Source: Apostichopus japonicus
Lineage: Eukaryota; Echinodermata; Holothuroidea; Aspidochirotida; Stichopodidae
DNA: 64,000 nucleotides
Assembly (NCBI RefSeq): GCF_037975245.1
Contig: NC_092580.1
Span: 1,833,501 to 1,897,500 of the forward strand
Reading direction: 5' to 3'
The notes below the pieces were generated by a model. It did no database searches. It was given only the letters and a program-made list of their open reading frames with translations, and had not been told where the DNA came from. The position numbers and the translations under genes were made by a program. This document shows positions 24,001 through 37,290 of this stretch, in pieces (the stretch's first letter is position 1; the number at the start of each line of letters is the position of its first letter).

Positions 24001-26401
24001 TGACATAAAAATACCTGAAAAGCCTGAATCAAATAGTTGCAGGGCATCATTCCTTCAAATTTTAAATGTGGTAATAAATTGCTAGAAATTTTCAAAAGCA
24101 CATTCCAGGGGGGGGGGGGGTTCTGACCCGTTTGTCTTATTCCCGAGTTTGACGATATCGTGTCTCGGTGAAGTTAAATGTTCTGAGGGTGTCAGGGAAA
24201 TGGGAAATGCAGGATTATTAACACCAGTAACCATTATTTGACTGTCTAGCATATTAGTTGCTATCTTGATGACCTTTAAGTGCATTTTCTTTGATTAAGC
24301 ATAGTTACATGTTAAAAATAGACCTCAGACAGAGGAGATGGCAGTTAAGAAAGTACTTTAAGAGGTTGAAGAATTCAAAGTATCAGTTGAAATTTTGACA
24401 TTTTGTTTGGCACAGTCGATCCCTGTGTGAGAGTCTCATCACCTAACAGTCTAGCCATGAAAACTTTAGTCTTAAAAAAGTCTGGAATTTTTATTTGTTT
24501 AAAAACATGGGAATTAACCAAGTACATCGTTATGAGATTTGCATATCAAATATCATCAAATAATTGACCAAACTCAACTCAACTTCATGTTTCCTGTAGA
24601 ATGGTTCATTTTACTTTATAGCTACTGTACTCTTGCTAAATTGTGACTCCATGAATGTTTTAACCTCATCCACATAGAAGCAGCTGGCTCGTGTTCAAAC
24701 TGCCCGAGATAATGACCGCCAAAGTAGCTTTGATTCTGTTAATACCCAAAGTAGGCTAGGGGTTATCTGCGATGAATGTGGGATATATCTATAAGCTGGT
24801 TTTCTTTTTTTTTTCAACATGACAGAATTTCTAAAAGACCTTATGGCAATTTGCTGTGATGGCATTATAACAGCTTTGACTAGTGATATATATAGTAACA
24901 GTTCAAGTGTAATTTGAGAGAACTTAAATGCTGCAAAGGAAGCTATTGCTGGCATGAGGAAAAGGAAGAAAAAAATCAAAATCCGTACGTCACAGATCAT
25001 TAGCAGTAGAATCATGTTCCAAGCTCTAATTCCATTCAATGTGTTCTTTCCTTAATACTCCAGTGCTAAATACACCTTTTGCTTAACAATGTGAGGACAT
25101 CAATTGTTTTTATTGGCAGGAAATATATATAGTTTGTTATTGCGACAAGTTGCGGTCTAAATTGTGCAATATCTACAGGTGGATGAATAATGCATGCATT
25201 TGAGAGGATGTAAAATATGTGCAATATATATATATTGTACAATCTTTTTAAGGTTGAGCTTTGTTTCTGTATTAACATGTACAGCATCAATCAGAAATCA
25301 GACAACATATACACTAAAGATATTTGAATTTTGCTCGAAGAACGAAGAAACAAAACACGTTTTTGTCGAGAAACTTTGATATGTAACTTTAGATACTTTA
25401 GTTGCAGCGTAATTTCAGTTTTGTTTGTCCGATAGAATTCAGGTGATATTTATTTTTATTAGATTTATAGATATTCGTGATGTCATTATTAATATTCATG
25501 AGATATCGTCTACCCGTTCTGTTCTGACTCTCTATTCTCTTGATACAGAAATGATCACAGAGATTAATAGAACAAATTTCCCAAATTTTTACGTTTGATT
25601 AGGCATATTCGCAACTCAAAAGTTTTGAAGAGTGGCAAAGTAAGGCCTCTTAGCCGAAATGGGTCAATGAAATATTCATGATGGTAATAAAGGAATCTTG
25701 CAAAGGAGAGTGAAAAAAACCAATCAAATGAAGTTTTTATTGACCACTTTTTCCTTATTTTGTGCATAAGAATGGTTTATCGTTGTTTGTTGGTTTGAAT
25801 TACTGGAAAAGAAATAAAATATTACATTGCCAAACAAAAAGAAAGATAAATGAGGGTCTCTTGCTGTTAGGTTAGCTTGCTCTAAATATCGGGTGTTTCT
25901 GACAGACTTGAGGAAAATTGGGTCATTTTGTATAAAAACAACCACAAGAATTATAGTTGAGAGATACAGCATAAAATTCATCATTAAATTCATTCTCTCC
26001 CTGCATGTATCTTTTATTCCTTTCCTTCGATCCTATCACTGAATAATTTACAAGAAAATAGACTACCCCCGCTAGGTGTCATGAAAACGAAAAGTGTGAT
26101 TCAATCTAGCTGAAGGCAATCTCCGAAAAAACTGTGCTATCATTTTTCTAGATAATTTTCTGGAATATACAGAAATTGAAGTTAAAGGCAAAAGATTTAG
26201 TCAGAATTCTGGGAACAAAACAAAAGGATAATATCACACCTCCCATTCATCAAGTAATCGATTCGAGAAGGATTTCTCAGTGGTTCACTTACATTCCAAC
26301 GTTAGGACTAGTTTGGCAATGTTTTGCTGCAGAAGTCCTAACCAGGGGTAATTTTATCTACATCTTTCAAACTCATTCAATGTTAGGAGTTGGTTGAAAA
26401 A
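21046..26401. other. Intron or intergenic DNA, no further exon recognised
   Basis: No supported gene. A 42-bp tandem duplication at about 21508-21590 (CCTTCCC...AATGCTGATAAGGAGAGGG and its copy) and poly-G/C runs (21389-21413, 22459-22473, 24109-24121) are the visible structures. Open frames of up to 114 codons on the minus strand (24695-25039) show no domain or splice logic. Confidence 0.5.
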
Positions 26402-26732
26402 GTTTACCACAATGTACTTTTAATATCACACACATCAAAATAACCTTAACTGGCATTAACTTCATGAAACAAAAGAAATGCTAAAACATCTCTGTGACAT
26501 CTAATGAAGTATCGGTTAAAAAAATTTACCTCATATCCTTAATATCACACACAACAAAATAACCTTAACTGGCATTAACTTCATAAAACAAAGGAAATGC
26601 TAGAACATCTCCGTGATATCTAAGGAAGTATCGGTTAACAAATTTACCTCATATCCTTTAATATCACACACCTCTATATAACCTTTGTTAACCTTATAAA
26701 ACAAAAGAAATGCTAAAACATCTCCATGACAA
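26402..26732. repeat. 119-bp tandem repeat, nearly three copies
   Basis: Units start with TTTACC(A/T)C...TTAATATCACACAC and run through AATAACCTTAACTGGCATTA, a CATAAAACAAA(A/G)GAAATG segment and GAAGTATCGGTTAA. The AATATCACA anchor occurs at 26422, 26541 and 26660, a period of 119 bp. The third copy is incomplete and more diverged. Confidence 0.85.
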
Positions 26733-29020
26733 CATAATGACCTACGTCATATTGTTTTATAGTGAAAGAATTATTCATGAGGCATAATCATAGGAAGAAA
26801 GACAAGACAAAGAAATGTGTTTGTTATTAACCAGAAAACTGAAAACAACAGGTGGCCTTCAACAGGTTTAGAGCTTTATAACAGTGAGCAGAGGATCTGA
26901 TGACCGCATGTGTGACGGCATTCTTCATAAAGTTTTGTCAAGTTTTCTGCAATTGAGTCGGGTCTAATTGTTTGCTTGTTTATTTCTTTACTTTAAGAAC
27001 TTTTTATGTACTACCCAGCAAAACCAACAAGGTTCATAAAACATTTATGCTGTAACAATGTTGTCATTGCCACCAATCTGCCACGTTTAAAGGATAAATG
27101 GATGTGTGGAATTAGCGTAGAGGAAATGTTGTTCTCCACAAACAGTTTAGACATATACCTAATTTATGGCCATTTAGCAGAATTTATGCAGTTATCTGCA
27201 AACATTTACAGAACCTCCATTTGACTAACGTGTTAAACATGAAATGTTGACAGCACTTAATATTTCCACACTGTTTGATGTATAGTTAGGCAATGCTGTT
27301 TGGGGATCCTTCAATTCACAATTTTTGTTCCTAAATGTTATATTATTTTAATATTGCATTTCACATCTTCATGGTTACAACCATGTTGCTGCTCCTGAAA
27401 AGTGAGTTTGACTGGTAAACCAAAATATTTTTTTGTGTCCCACATTTTCAAAGCTATACTTTCATTGATTCTTTCACAAACTTTTGAAATATTGCCTTAT
27501 TTCATATTTTTGGGGTGTAATTTTGATGGAGTAAATATAACATACGTTGTGCCAAATAGAATTTCCTTTTAAACACTCTGTATGGTACCCTAAGATTGTG
27601 ACCGAAAAACTAAAATGCATATTAAGGGCAAAACTCCCAAATTTAACAGCTATGGGTCACATCACTGTAATGTGGCAAATATGATAAAATGGTATAATGA
27701 TCCATCTATACTAACCATGACATTTGTAGCTGTCACAGAGGGATATCATTGCTAGATTTTAGGCAATGCGGTTACCGTCGTTAATGGGATCCAGTTGACA
27801 CCAATTTCTGAAGGTCAAACACAAATACCATCAGATGTAATTCCTGCTGACACACTGGCATGCACAAGTGTCTCTTCTCCCAATGAATCGATTTGGTTGT
27901 AGTAGTATACAGTACCATTTATGCTGTTAGAAATTTCAGAGTTTTATAAACTGTAGACTTTGTTTAGTTTGAATGGAGAAGAAAACAAATCAAAACAGGG
28001 ACGGGTTTGTTTTTGATGTTTGATTGATGACGTATTATCTCACCATATCAGAGGCCTTAGAAACTCCCATCCATCTCAATATTTATACGTTCTCCATTTA
28101 AGTAACCAAAATCGATCTTAATTTTGAAACTATCAAGACAGCTTAAAAAGACTCGGGTTTTTCAGCTTAGTCCATAATGTATATTTTCAACTCTTGAGAC
28201 CTTTTACTAAGATATATCCATCTCTGTCACTCTCTCTCTCTCGCTCTTGAGTTTGCACCAGCTTGCTTGTTTGCTTAAGGAAGAGGCACTGAACATTATT
28301 ATATAGAGGATGGATATATTTATATGTATATGTTTATATGGCTCTTACTTTGCTCCAGCCTGCTATCCTTGCCTCTAAGCGACAGGTGTTTCAAATTGAT
28401 GCATGTTTGTATAGAGGGCTTTATGGGAGATGCCAAATTGATCGGCTTCATGAAAAACTCTTTAAAGGTGCCTACTGAGTCAGAGAAGATCTACTTAATT
28501 TGATTCGGTGAGATTGTCACAGTTTGTGGTTGATTGATGAATTTAGATGTGAAGCATTTTTTCCTCTTTACCTGTTAGCATGTGAGTATTTGAGTTCCAA
28601 ATGTATCCCGGACTATATTGAGCCATCCATGAAATGACTTTCCATCCTAATGTGCATGCTAAAACCTGAATAATGCCCATTCCCCTCCCAACAAGACCTT
28701 AATAATCCCCCTCCCCCCTCCTCCTTCCCTCCCATCAAGACCAAACTCTTGGTAGAGGGTGTATATGGTCCAGAACCCACCTGAAAGTCATTGCTGTGAA
28801 AATTATTAATAGCCATGGTTCCTGATTTCTCACCCACCCCAACCCCACCCCGCCCCAGTGTCAGGGGCTCTGAGAAATGGAAGTGAAACAATCTGGGAGG
28901 TGATAAAAATATGATTAGTGCTAATAATGTATTGACATTATAGAGATTACAGCATGTATGAACATGACAGGAGCTTGTAACACATCTGTTCACTTAAACC
29001 ACATCATAAATGGGTTTTTT
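26733..29020. other. Non-coding DNA, no gene seen
   Basis: AT-rich sequence with a CT microsatellite (about 28211-28240) and C-rich runs near 28690-28860. The 126-codon minus frame at 28613-28993 crosses these low-complexity runs and is not credible as a gene. Confidence 0.5.
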
Positions 29021-29087
29021 CAATAGCAGTAGTCGTTAATGTGTTACTACAGCAGTAGTCTTTAATGTGTTACTATAGCAGTAGTCT
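29021..29087. repeat. 27-bp tandem repeat that was the target of a transposon
   Basis: Units of the form GCAGTAGTCTTTAATGTGTT plus ACTACA occur two and a half times, then the array is broken at the TTAA within the unit. After the element at 29092-30346, the sequence resumes with TTAATGCGTTACTAC, the continuation of the same unit. Confidence 0.75.
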
Positions 29088-29091
29088 TTAA

Positions 29092-30346
29092 AGGAATTGT
29101 CTGGTGGAAGATTTTGATACATTGTCCTTGTAGTTATTATTTTTCTCTTTCTAACCATGTAAAAATTGTCCCCATTCGACGTTTTCTTCTTGTAGAAATC
29201 TGGTTTTCAAATTCACCAGTTTCTCACCAAAAGTACCGTTTGTTCGAACGCTTCAATATGGTGATTGACGTAGTGCTTGCAGATAGGCAAAACAGGCGAC
29301 TTGAAGTTAGCACTCCCAATTCCGCAGCAAATAAACTCACGTGTAAGCACATAGGATTCCCTCATATATATATAACGTACATACTCGCGAACGTATATAC
29401 TACGATGCTCAGTTGGTGTACTTGTATAGCGTTACACATAGCACACTCACACTCAAACCACAGTTCATTAACTGTTCTTCGAAATCGCTGAAACAAAATT
29501 CACGGATCAAATTAACAGTAAAACGAAACTTGTAAAGTATTCGTTAAACCGAAAGATGAAACTTGGCGGAATCGATGTCATCGCAGAACTGTCCGATTGT
29601 AAACGTTAGAGTAAACTATACACGCGAACATTCTTCGCGCTGGAGCTGGATACCGCGATGTATAAACAACGAAGAGCCTGCTGTTAAAACTTATCTTGTG
29701 TTACACAAAGACCACGAAACCACCGATCTACTACATATATGGCGGTTTAAGGAGTTTTTTAAATCATATCTAATTTATAAGAAATTTCACCGGAAATTAT
29801 TGAAGAAATTGATCGAATCGTTGTCAGAGCAGAATGTAGCACTGAGAAGCTTAGGCTTCGCAGAACTGTCCGATTGTCAACGTTTGAGTATAGCCTACAT
29901 GCGAACATTTTTCGCGTTGGAGCTGGATAGCGCGATGTATAGCCTGAACAACTCAGAGTCTGCTGTTAAAATTTACCTTGTGTTACACAAAGACCACGGA
30001 ACCACCGATCAAGTACATGGCGGCTTAAGGAGTTTTTGAAAACATATCTAATTTTTAAGAAATTTCACCGGAAATTAAGGAAGAAATTTATCTGTATACA
30101 AACGCTGTTTTTGTTGTGATTACCGTATAGGTACTGTGCGGAGGGTTGGTTATGACGCAATCTGCTATGGCAGAGCTGACGTCACGTATTGTACTGTTCA
30201 AATCTTATTTGAAATGTCAATCCATAACGATTAAAAAATCGTTTCTCTGTCAAACGCAACATTAGCGTTCTCATACTTTGACAACATGTTTGGAAAATTA
30301 TTTACTATTTTTTAAGGTAACTTCTTTGGGCCACCAGACAATCCTT
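29092..30346. mobile_element. Kolobok/T2-like non-autonomous DNA transposon (1255 bp)
   Basis: The left end reads TTAA then AGGAATTGTCTGGTGG; the right end is the inverse of AAGGATTGTCTGGTGG followed by TTAA. TTAA duplicates are at 29088-29091 and 30347-30350. The TTAAAGGxx terminus with a TTAA target site matches the T2/Kolobok group of DNA transposons. The interior has an imperfect tandem duplication: a segment starting TCGCAGAACTGTCCGATTG at 29581 recurs at 29858 (offset 277 bp, about 235 bp long). It leaves a 158-codon plus frame (29563-30039) that repeats a YLVLHKDH motif. That frame shows no transposase motif, so I do not call it a gene. Confidence 0.75.
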
Positions 30347-30350
30347 TTAA

Positions 30351-33300
30351 TGCGTTACTACTGATGTGAAAATAACCACCTCAACTTGTCATCCGTTATG
30401 CACTCTGTAACCATCAGAGATTTCATACGGTCATACCGTCCTCGTTATGTGGCATGATGAGAGATCATTTTAGTAGGTCTACTTATATTTCTTTATTTCT
30501 TCCAAAGATTTTCATCACTCATATGAATCTGTAAAGATGATTAAACTGTGACAAGTGGGCAGTTCTAGCTGAACATAACTGATTGCATATTGTTCTTTAC
30601 CAGACAACTATCAATTTTTTGCCCTTCTTGCTGAAAATTTGACCCTGTAATAAAGCTGTGTCAATACAGATATTTGCTGCTTGGTGGGTTCGCGTCATAG
30701 TGTCTGCACTCTGCCCTACAAAGACATGAGGACGGAGAGTAAATGGAGATGGAGTGGCCACAGTTTGAAATACAATGTGGGAAATGAGTGTATATACAAG
30801 TTGTTAATTAGGGTGTTAATACATAACATAACAAAATGTAAACAAATTTATGGCTGGTTACATATGTGTGTTTGTGACAAACATATGATATGATATGATT
30901 TTCCAACTCTTTACAATTTAAATTATATATAGACATAAATATATATATTTTATTGAATTGTGCAGGGAAGTTTTTGGAAATATTTTAGTCATATTTGTAA
31001 GGAGATTGTAATTCTGTTTGCATAGAAATATCTGGATTTGAGATGGGCATAAAAGTTATGCAGATTATAATACTTTTTAAACCCCGTGCACTGAGGACAC
31101 TGTGGGTAGAGCCTCCTTTAATATTGAATATTGTCATGATTTTTAGTACACTGCTTATATCACACTATGCTTCGACTTCAAATAGACAATCCCCATTGTC
31201 TTTGATTGTCATTCTTTGTAAACAAAATTGACATTTTTTCTTATTCATATCGGTGTCATAACCAGGGGAAGTATATTCTAAATTCCAAATACTGACGGGG
31301 AAGGGATGGTGGGGAGGGGGGTGGTTTGGCAAAGTCACTGTGGTACCACATTCATCAAGTTATGTCCACACTCTCTAGGAATAAGACAGTAGTAACTTAT
31401 TGTGTATCACAAATAGTTGTTGAAAATTCCTAAAAATGAGGGGAAGGTTGGGAGTAAGGGGGGCATGGAGAGAAGTACGTTCATGCACCTTGTCTTATTA
31501 TGTCCTACATTTCTGCTGCTACATATTCCTTTAATTCCCATTGCGGAGTGTTATTTATTATTACGATCATTTGTCAGTAAACTGTACACTCTAGCGTATA
31601 TTCGAAAACCTTTTAAAGTTTTGCTGAGTGGAGGGTGAGGCCAGGATTGGGTGCGATCCGATCGACGACTTCAACGACGCATTGATTTAGTACTCTGGAC
31701 TGGTATATTATATGGATATTGCTGGAGGTGAAGGGCCAATGAACACAGATGATGGATAATGAATAGAGATTAGCTGCAGACCACTTCACTGAACAATGTA
31801 GAGTAGATCTCATGATGGAGGTAAAACAGACTTCATGGTCTTATGATGCATTATCAAAAGGAGTGTCTCTTTGTCCTAATGATGCATTTGTTTCCATCTT
31901 TTTTGATCCATCTTTTTTACCCTACATATTTATTCCATTTTTCTGTTTTTTTTTTATAATAAACACTAGACATTTTCTAAATGCAAATGGATTAAGAAAC
32001 AATGGAATGTTGATTATGTCCAGCCATACTTGGTAACTACCAGATTTATCACAAACTGTCAAATTGTAAAAATAAAAACAATTAGGCTATTGTAGGTCTA
32101 GGCCATGAAACTGATAAAAACTGGGAAGGTAGTTTTGCTGGTTTATTGGTTTAATGGGATAGGAGTTTCATCAGTGTATACAATCTAATATATTGGTATT
32201 CAGCTAGAAATTAGGTAAAAGAGATGAAAAATTTCAGGGGGGGCACATGCCATGTAAACATACAACTCTATACAGAGTGTTCTATTGAAGGTACCTATTT
32301 AAGTTACATGTGTAGTTTGAAAATGTAAATGGTTCCATGTCAGCAGGTGCATAAAAAGCAGTCAATTTCCCTTTTGTCAACAACTGTCAACAGTATCAGT
32401 ACAAAATAATAATAACAATAATAATAATCATAATAATAATAACAATAGCAATAAAGATAATAATAATAGTAGGCCTCTTATGACCATACTCAGGGAGCTG
32501 TCACTTAATAACCACTTGTTAATATGATAACATTATTAGTATGTTCACAGACGGCTGTATTTTTTTCCTAGGAAGCATTTCCCTGTTAAAACAATAGTGG
32601 TCATTGTAGTTCAATGACTGTGACACTAATGAGGTTTTCATATGTTGGCTTAGTCCCCAGGGCCAGCGTTGCAGCAATTGAAGGTCTGTCAATCTCTACA
32701 GAATATGAATCGTTAGCATATGAGAGAGTGATAATTTCTACCGCATGTCCACTAGTTTCCTGTTTTATGATTCCATCTATCTTTTAAAATTCAGGTTTAG
32801 AAAGCTCATGTTGTGCTACATACCCAAATACAAAGAATCCTCTGATCTGAAAGTGAGCAGTAAATATTAAATATATGTTTGATTTTGTTGACAGATTTTG
32901 GCATCACCTTCCCCCCCCCCACTCCCCCTTTAACATTGTTTGATGTATTTAAATCCTGAGGATGATACTTAGCTTTTTTTGTACCTTTGAGATTGCAAAG
33001 AGCATCAAACCTATATGTACAGTTGAATATTCCCCAAGATAAAATCTCACGTCAACAATTTTATGCATCATCGTCAAAAAAATTGTAGTCTACTGTTCCT
33101 GATTGAGTGTGTGATAAAAGCTTTTTGGAGATTTATAGATGGGAATAAATATACATTATGCTAGCTTTTAACCGAACTTGTGGTCTCAATTTGAATATGA
33201 GCAAGTGATTCTAAGTCACAAATATGCTGTAAAATAAAGTATTCCTTGGAAGGATTGGAGGAGAGTAATAAACATTTCAGACTCACAGGGTGAGGTCTGT

Positions 33301-33818
33301 ACCACATTACCAGTCTTGAAGCAAAATTTGAGTAAAATAGATGGATTCATTAGGGGTCATATTTAAGTTAAATGCAAGCTAATGCAAATATATATCCTGG
33401 GGTTTTAGTTTTGCATGATATGGATAATGGGGGCTGAGTTTAATTATGAAGTTAGTAATAACATATTTGTCATCTTTAGATGGGAAAGCAGCAAGGGGAA
33501 GCGATTAATTATGTTTAATGGTGAAGTAGCTTTGATTATTGACAATTACAAGGGTAGCAAAGCAATCTAAGTGCATCCTTGTGAAATTTCATCTCCAACT
33601 TGTAGACTTGCAGATCTGAACATAATTTGAACTTGTGTAAATTATTATAATTTGAACTTGATAAACTTCTGTCCCAGAAATGAACTTGAAGCAAACAGTT
33701 ACGATGTCATGCACAATAAAGCAGTTTTATGCACCAGGTAATGCCAGCTGTCGTGACACCATGAATCATTTTTCAGCTTTGACAGGGTTCCCTACAGTCA
33801 CATCATCATCATTATCAA

Positions 33819-33853
<35 letters not shown>

Positions 33854-34181
33854 GATCCTTTTTACCGTAGGAATTAGTCCGTTGCCAAAGAATGAACAAA
33901 TGCAAAATTTGTTTGTAAACAAGCCCAAAGGACATGGGCATGGTTTTGTAAACAAACTTATCTCCATGTGCCCTGCTATATTGTGTATATTATAATCGCT
34001 AACCTTAATATGTAATGTACAGGATAGCGCCTACACAAGCATCTTGCTGTTGCAAAATGATCCCCTATGATCCCTAGATCCCGCTATGTGTCACATCGAT
34101 TATACTGCACACCATGGCTACTAATGTAATAAAGTTGCCATAGCAGGGAGCTACCTCAAAACTCTTCTGTAGGAAGGTCTA
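30351..34181. other. Non-coding DNA with trinucleotide microsatellites
   Basis: No gene seen. An AAT/AAC-type microsatellite lies at 32405-32470 and a CAT microsatellite at 33800-33853 (read as poly-Ser in one frame). The remaining AT-rich sequence shows no structure I can support. Confidence 0.5.
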
Positions 34182-34191
34182 TTAAAGGGTG

Positions 34192-34428
34192 TGAAGACTC
34201 GCGCAAAAAGAAACGTCTAATGCCGGTAATACAGCTGCGGTGAATACCCACAGCACAGTATACAAACGATACAGAGATGGACATCTCAGGTCCAGCTAAA
34301 GATAACAATTAAGGTATCACATTTCATTACTGTCTGCATTTTGTAGCGACATGAACAAAACGTCACTTGCAAGCAACAGAAAGTTAACTTTTTCAGATGG
34401 CCACACGCGGTTTGGGGCGAGTCTTCAA
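34192..34428 (+). mobile_element. Dispersed MITE-like repeat, copy B, with 11-bp terminal inverted repeats
   Basis: The left end TGAAGACTCGC (34192-34202) is exactly inverted at the right end (GCGAGTCTTCA, 34418-34428). The body matches copy A at 5815-6152 in the opposite orientation. To the left is TTAAAGGGTG, which could be the true outer end of a TTAA-type element, but no matching TTAA is found at the right, so the target duplication is undecided. No coding capacity. Confidence 0.7.
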
Positions 34429-36429
34429 TGCTATGCAGCACTAATCATATTGTTGACTGTATATAGGCAAAAGCAAACTGAACTGATTCCAACCGCCATC
34501 ATTTTTATTTCATGTGTATTCTAAAAACATGTAAAGGTCAACCTCATCAAGACCTCTCTTACCTTGAAATACTTTTGTACAGTCTTTTCTCTACAGTGTG
34601 TGTTTGATATGTGTAAACTGATAATTAGTCAACTTGTCCGTTCAATGGTTCAGCCAAGCCTTGCCAAACTGGCCAAATACTGCTTGTAGTTTAGCCTATT
34701 TAGAATTGGCAGTATTAACAATTTCGAGGAAGCAATAAACCTTGCGCAAGATCGTGATACGTGGCGGAGGTTAATCACTGAGCATGTCGGATAGACGAGA
34801 CTTAACTTACTACTACTACTAGTACATAGGCTACTCCCAGCAGAACTGAGAAATGTCAAGCAAGATAACCTTTGTTACAACAGCATAGTTCAATGTTTGG
34901 GCTACCTGTAGTGTTATTAACTATTCTATACAAGCTCATACCTTCCATACACAATGTTATTTGCAATACCAGTATTTTGTAATAACCTTTGACCTTCTGC
35001 AACATTCCGTAATTGAAATGAGATTCGGGACCTACACGCATATGTGAATATTATCGTGTTGTCTACAAATTAGAGAAAACATCAAATTCAAATTTTTAGA
35101 TCGATATCAAAATTTCATCAGCAAGAACAGTGTTTCTTGAGAATTTCATAGGAAGGTGAGTGAACAGTGAAATACCTGTTTTTTGGTTTCTTTTGTAGTT
35201 TAAGTTTTCCAAAATATCCTACCCTCTTTTAAGGTCATAAACCTGAATGATTAGCATTTAGACAAAAATCTAAATACTTCTTCTTTTACATATCAAGATA
35301 TAAATGCACCAATTTACTGAAGTATTGTTTTAAAGTAATTGAAGCTAAATCAATTAATGCAGAAGAGTCCTGAGATCTATCTCAACAGCCTTGTAATATT
35401 GTATAATACATGCAGCGTAATACCTCTTTCCAAAACACTCATATCGATATTTAGTCAACAACTTATTCAATCTATGGGCACAGAAACATAAACACTACTA
35501 TATGACTCATCAAAATTAGAAAAATCAGCACAAATCATTAGTAAACAACTCATCCAATTAAGACTAAAGTAGGATGACTAAACTAATTACAAGAGACCAA
35601 TTTAGATATTTAGAGAACCACAATGAAACAGTGACCTGAAGATCCTCACAATGATACCATATACCGATGTAAGAGGCCCAATAGCAGAATCACCAAGCTT
35701 AATTGGCTGTTTTTCCTCTGTATGTAAAATTTATACCATTGCATAAATTAATATACATGTACGTCATCCTGCCCGATGTGTTATTCGCATGAGCTGCTAC
35801 AGTAATCCATATCCCACATGTGTTTCCACTGTGCATGATCATAACTCACCAGGTATATGTCTCCCAGCACAGATAAAATTATTCTCAAGTTCGTAATAAT
35901 CTTCAAGGATCTGTCTTGCCCCTGGTTCTTTTATTTACTTTCAAGGATAACGTTCTCTACGAGATGTTTTTTTTTTTTTGATAATCTGTGACGAAAAGCA
36001 ATCTTAAATACTGCAAGGTTGAGATACTTGATAAAAACTGATTGGAAATTAACCTACCCTTCAGCTTGTTGCCTTGCTCTTGGTAACTTGTTGCCTTGCT
36101 TTTGATATTTCTTTACTTTTTTTTTCTCATGATTCCCAACCGTTTTAAAGTTTTGTTTTATACGTTAGGTTTATTAGACTTTTCAAGATCAGGTACATTG
36201 TGAAATATTAATGATATCGAGTTTGAATGAACTTTTTGGTGAAGTATTTGGTGTGACCAAACAACAATGTTATCTCAAAACAAAGGGGATCATTTTTGCG
36301 TTCTGTCAAATCTCAATATTCCAATATTGGAAAAAGGATACTTTTTGTAGGGAACATGCCAAACTGAAAAAGAGACACTTTAAGTAAGGGGGGGGGTGGG
36401 AAGGAAGGGTGGAGAATGCGGTCTCAGCT
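34429..36429. other. Non-coding DNA, no gene seen
   Basis: AT-rich, with poly-T and poly-G runs (35967-35979, 36389-36400). No credible open frame or repeat structure. Confidence 0.5.
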
Positions 36430-37078
36430 CCTTCGCCCTTAGTTGAATGCTACCACACGTGGAAATAACGAAGGAAAGGCGAGTGGAACACACCGAACCA
36501 AATCTGAATCTGGATTCTGATATCTAGTTATCTAGCTCACTCTCTCTAGGAGTTAACTTCCCTCCGGCACTTTTGCTACGTCTATCGACAAACTTTTTTC
36601 GACTGAAGCCGATTCCTTCTGAAGTAATAAGAGGGAGACCTTCTCCGTTCTTCTGTGCTTATCGAATTACTGATATATTGATTAAGTTATTTCAAACAGC
36701 CGGTTTAGTGTGCGACTCATTGTTATCTCTCAGACCTGGAGTACAACTCTTTCTTTCGTTCTAATCCGGGCAGGTTTGAGACTGCCTGCCTTGCCTGCCT
36801 GCCTGTTGTTGTAATTGAAAAGAGTAATCTTTGCCTCATTTGTTTGTCAGACAGTAAAACTTATCGCCGGTGATTAATGGTAAGCCTGCTCACATATCAA
36901 TCTTTACGATACGGCCTCTCTCCGTGAGCTCTGTTGATCCAGTGCGGCGCTCTCTCTCTCGTCTGTGTTTTGATTTCGTTTTAAAGCTAAAGCAAATCTG
37001 TCAGCGGCTTGGCCATTTGCCGCGGATCACCGCCTCTCTCAATCGAGAATCACTTTCAGTAGTAAAGGAGAATTATTC
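36430..37078 (+). promoter_or_regulatory. Less AT-rich stretch, possible promoter and 5' leader
   Basis: Base composition rises above the surroundings, CpG dinucleotides become commoner, and pyrimidine-rich runs appear (CTCACTCTCTCTAGG; CGGCGCTCTCTCTCTCGTC). No TATA box is obvious. It lies directly before a candidate first coding exon. Several short upstream frames (36573-36764, 36870-37082) would be leader ORFs. The promoter reading is inference from composition and position. Confidence 0.3.
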
Positions 37079-37290
37079 ATGAGGTGGTTGAGGCAATTTT
37101 TTAGCATCGTGCTCAAAGCGTTAATCTGCTGCTTCCACTTCAAAGGAAACATGCAGCGATCAAAGACGTTTACAGTCTCAGCCGGTAAGCGTCATGTAGT
37201 CTGCTGCAAGTACCCCTGGTGCATGAAGGGTTCCTTATTTACTTACACCGATGTCGTGGATGGAACCGTTCTATCACAATGTTGGTCCAG
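37079..37290 (+). CDS. Candidate first coding exon, unknown protein
   Basis: An open frame starts at ATG 37079 and runs 70 codons plus two bases to a consensus donor (TTGGTCCAG then GTAAGG at 37291), giving a phase-2 intron. The N-terminus (MRWLRQFFSIVLKALICC) is a basic start followed by a hydrophobic stretch, possibly a signal peptide or anchor. The rest is Cys- and Lys-containing with no domain I know. The next in-frame stop lies immediately after the donor, as expected for an intron. No downstream exon was recognised, and the duplicated block beginning at 37850 has none obvious. The end of this exon has a diverged echo at 37981-38017. It might instead be chance. Confidence 0.35.

Noticed and set aside
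28613-28993. 126-codon minus-strand frame
   Set aside because: It crosses C-rich low-complexity runs and has no recognisable domain or splice context.
29563-30039. 158-codon frame inside the Kolobok-like element
   Set aside because: The frame follows the internal DNA duplication and has no transposase motif; it is probably incidental.
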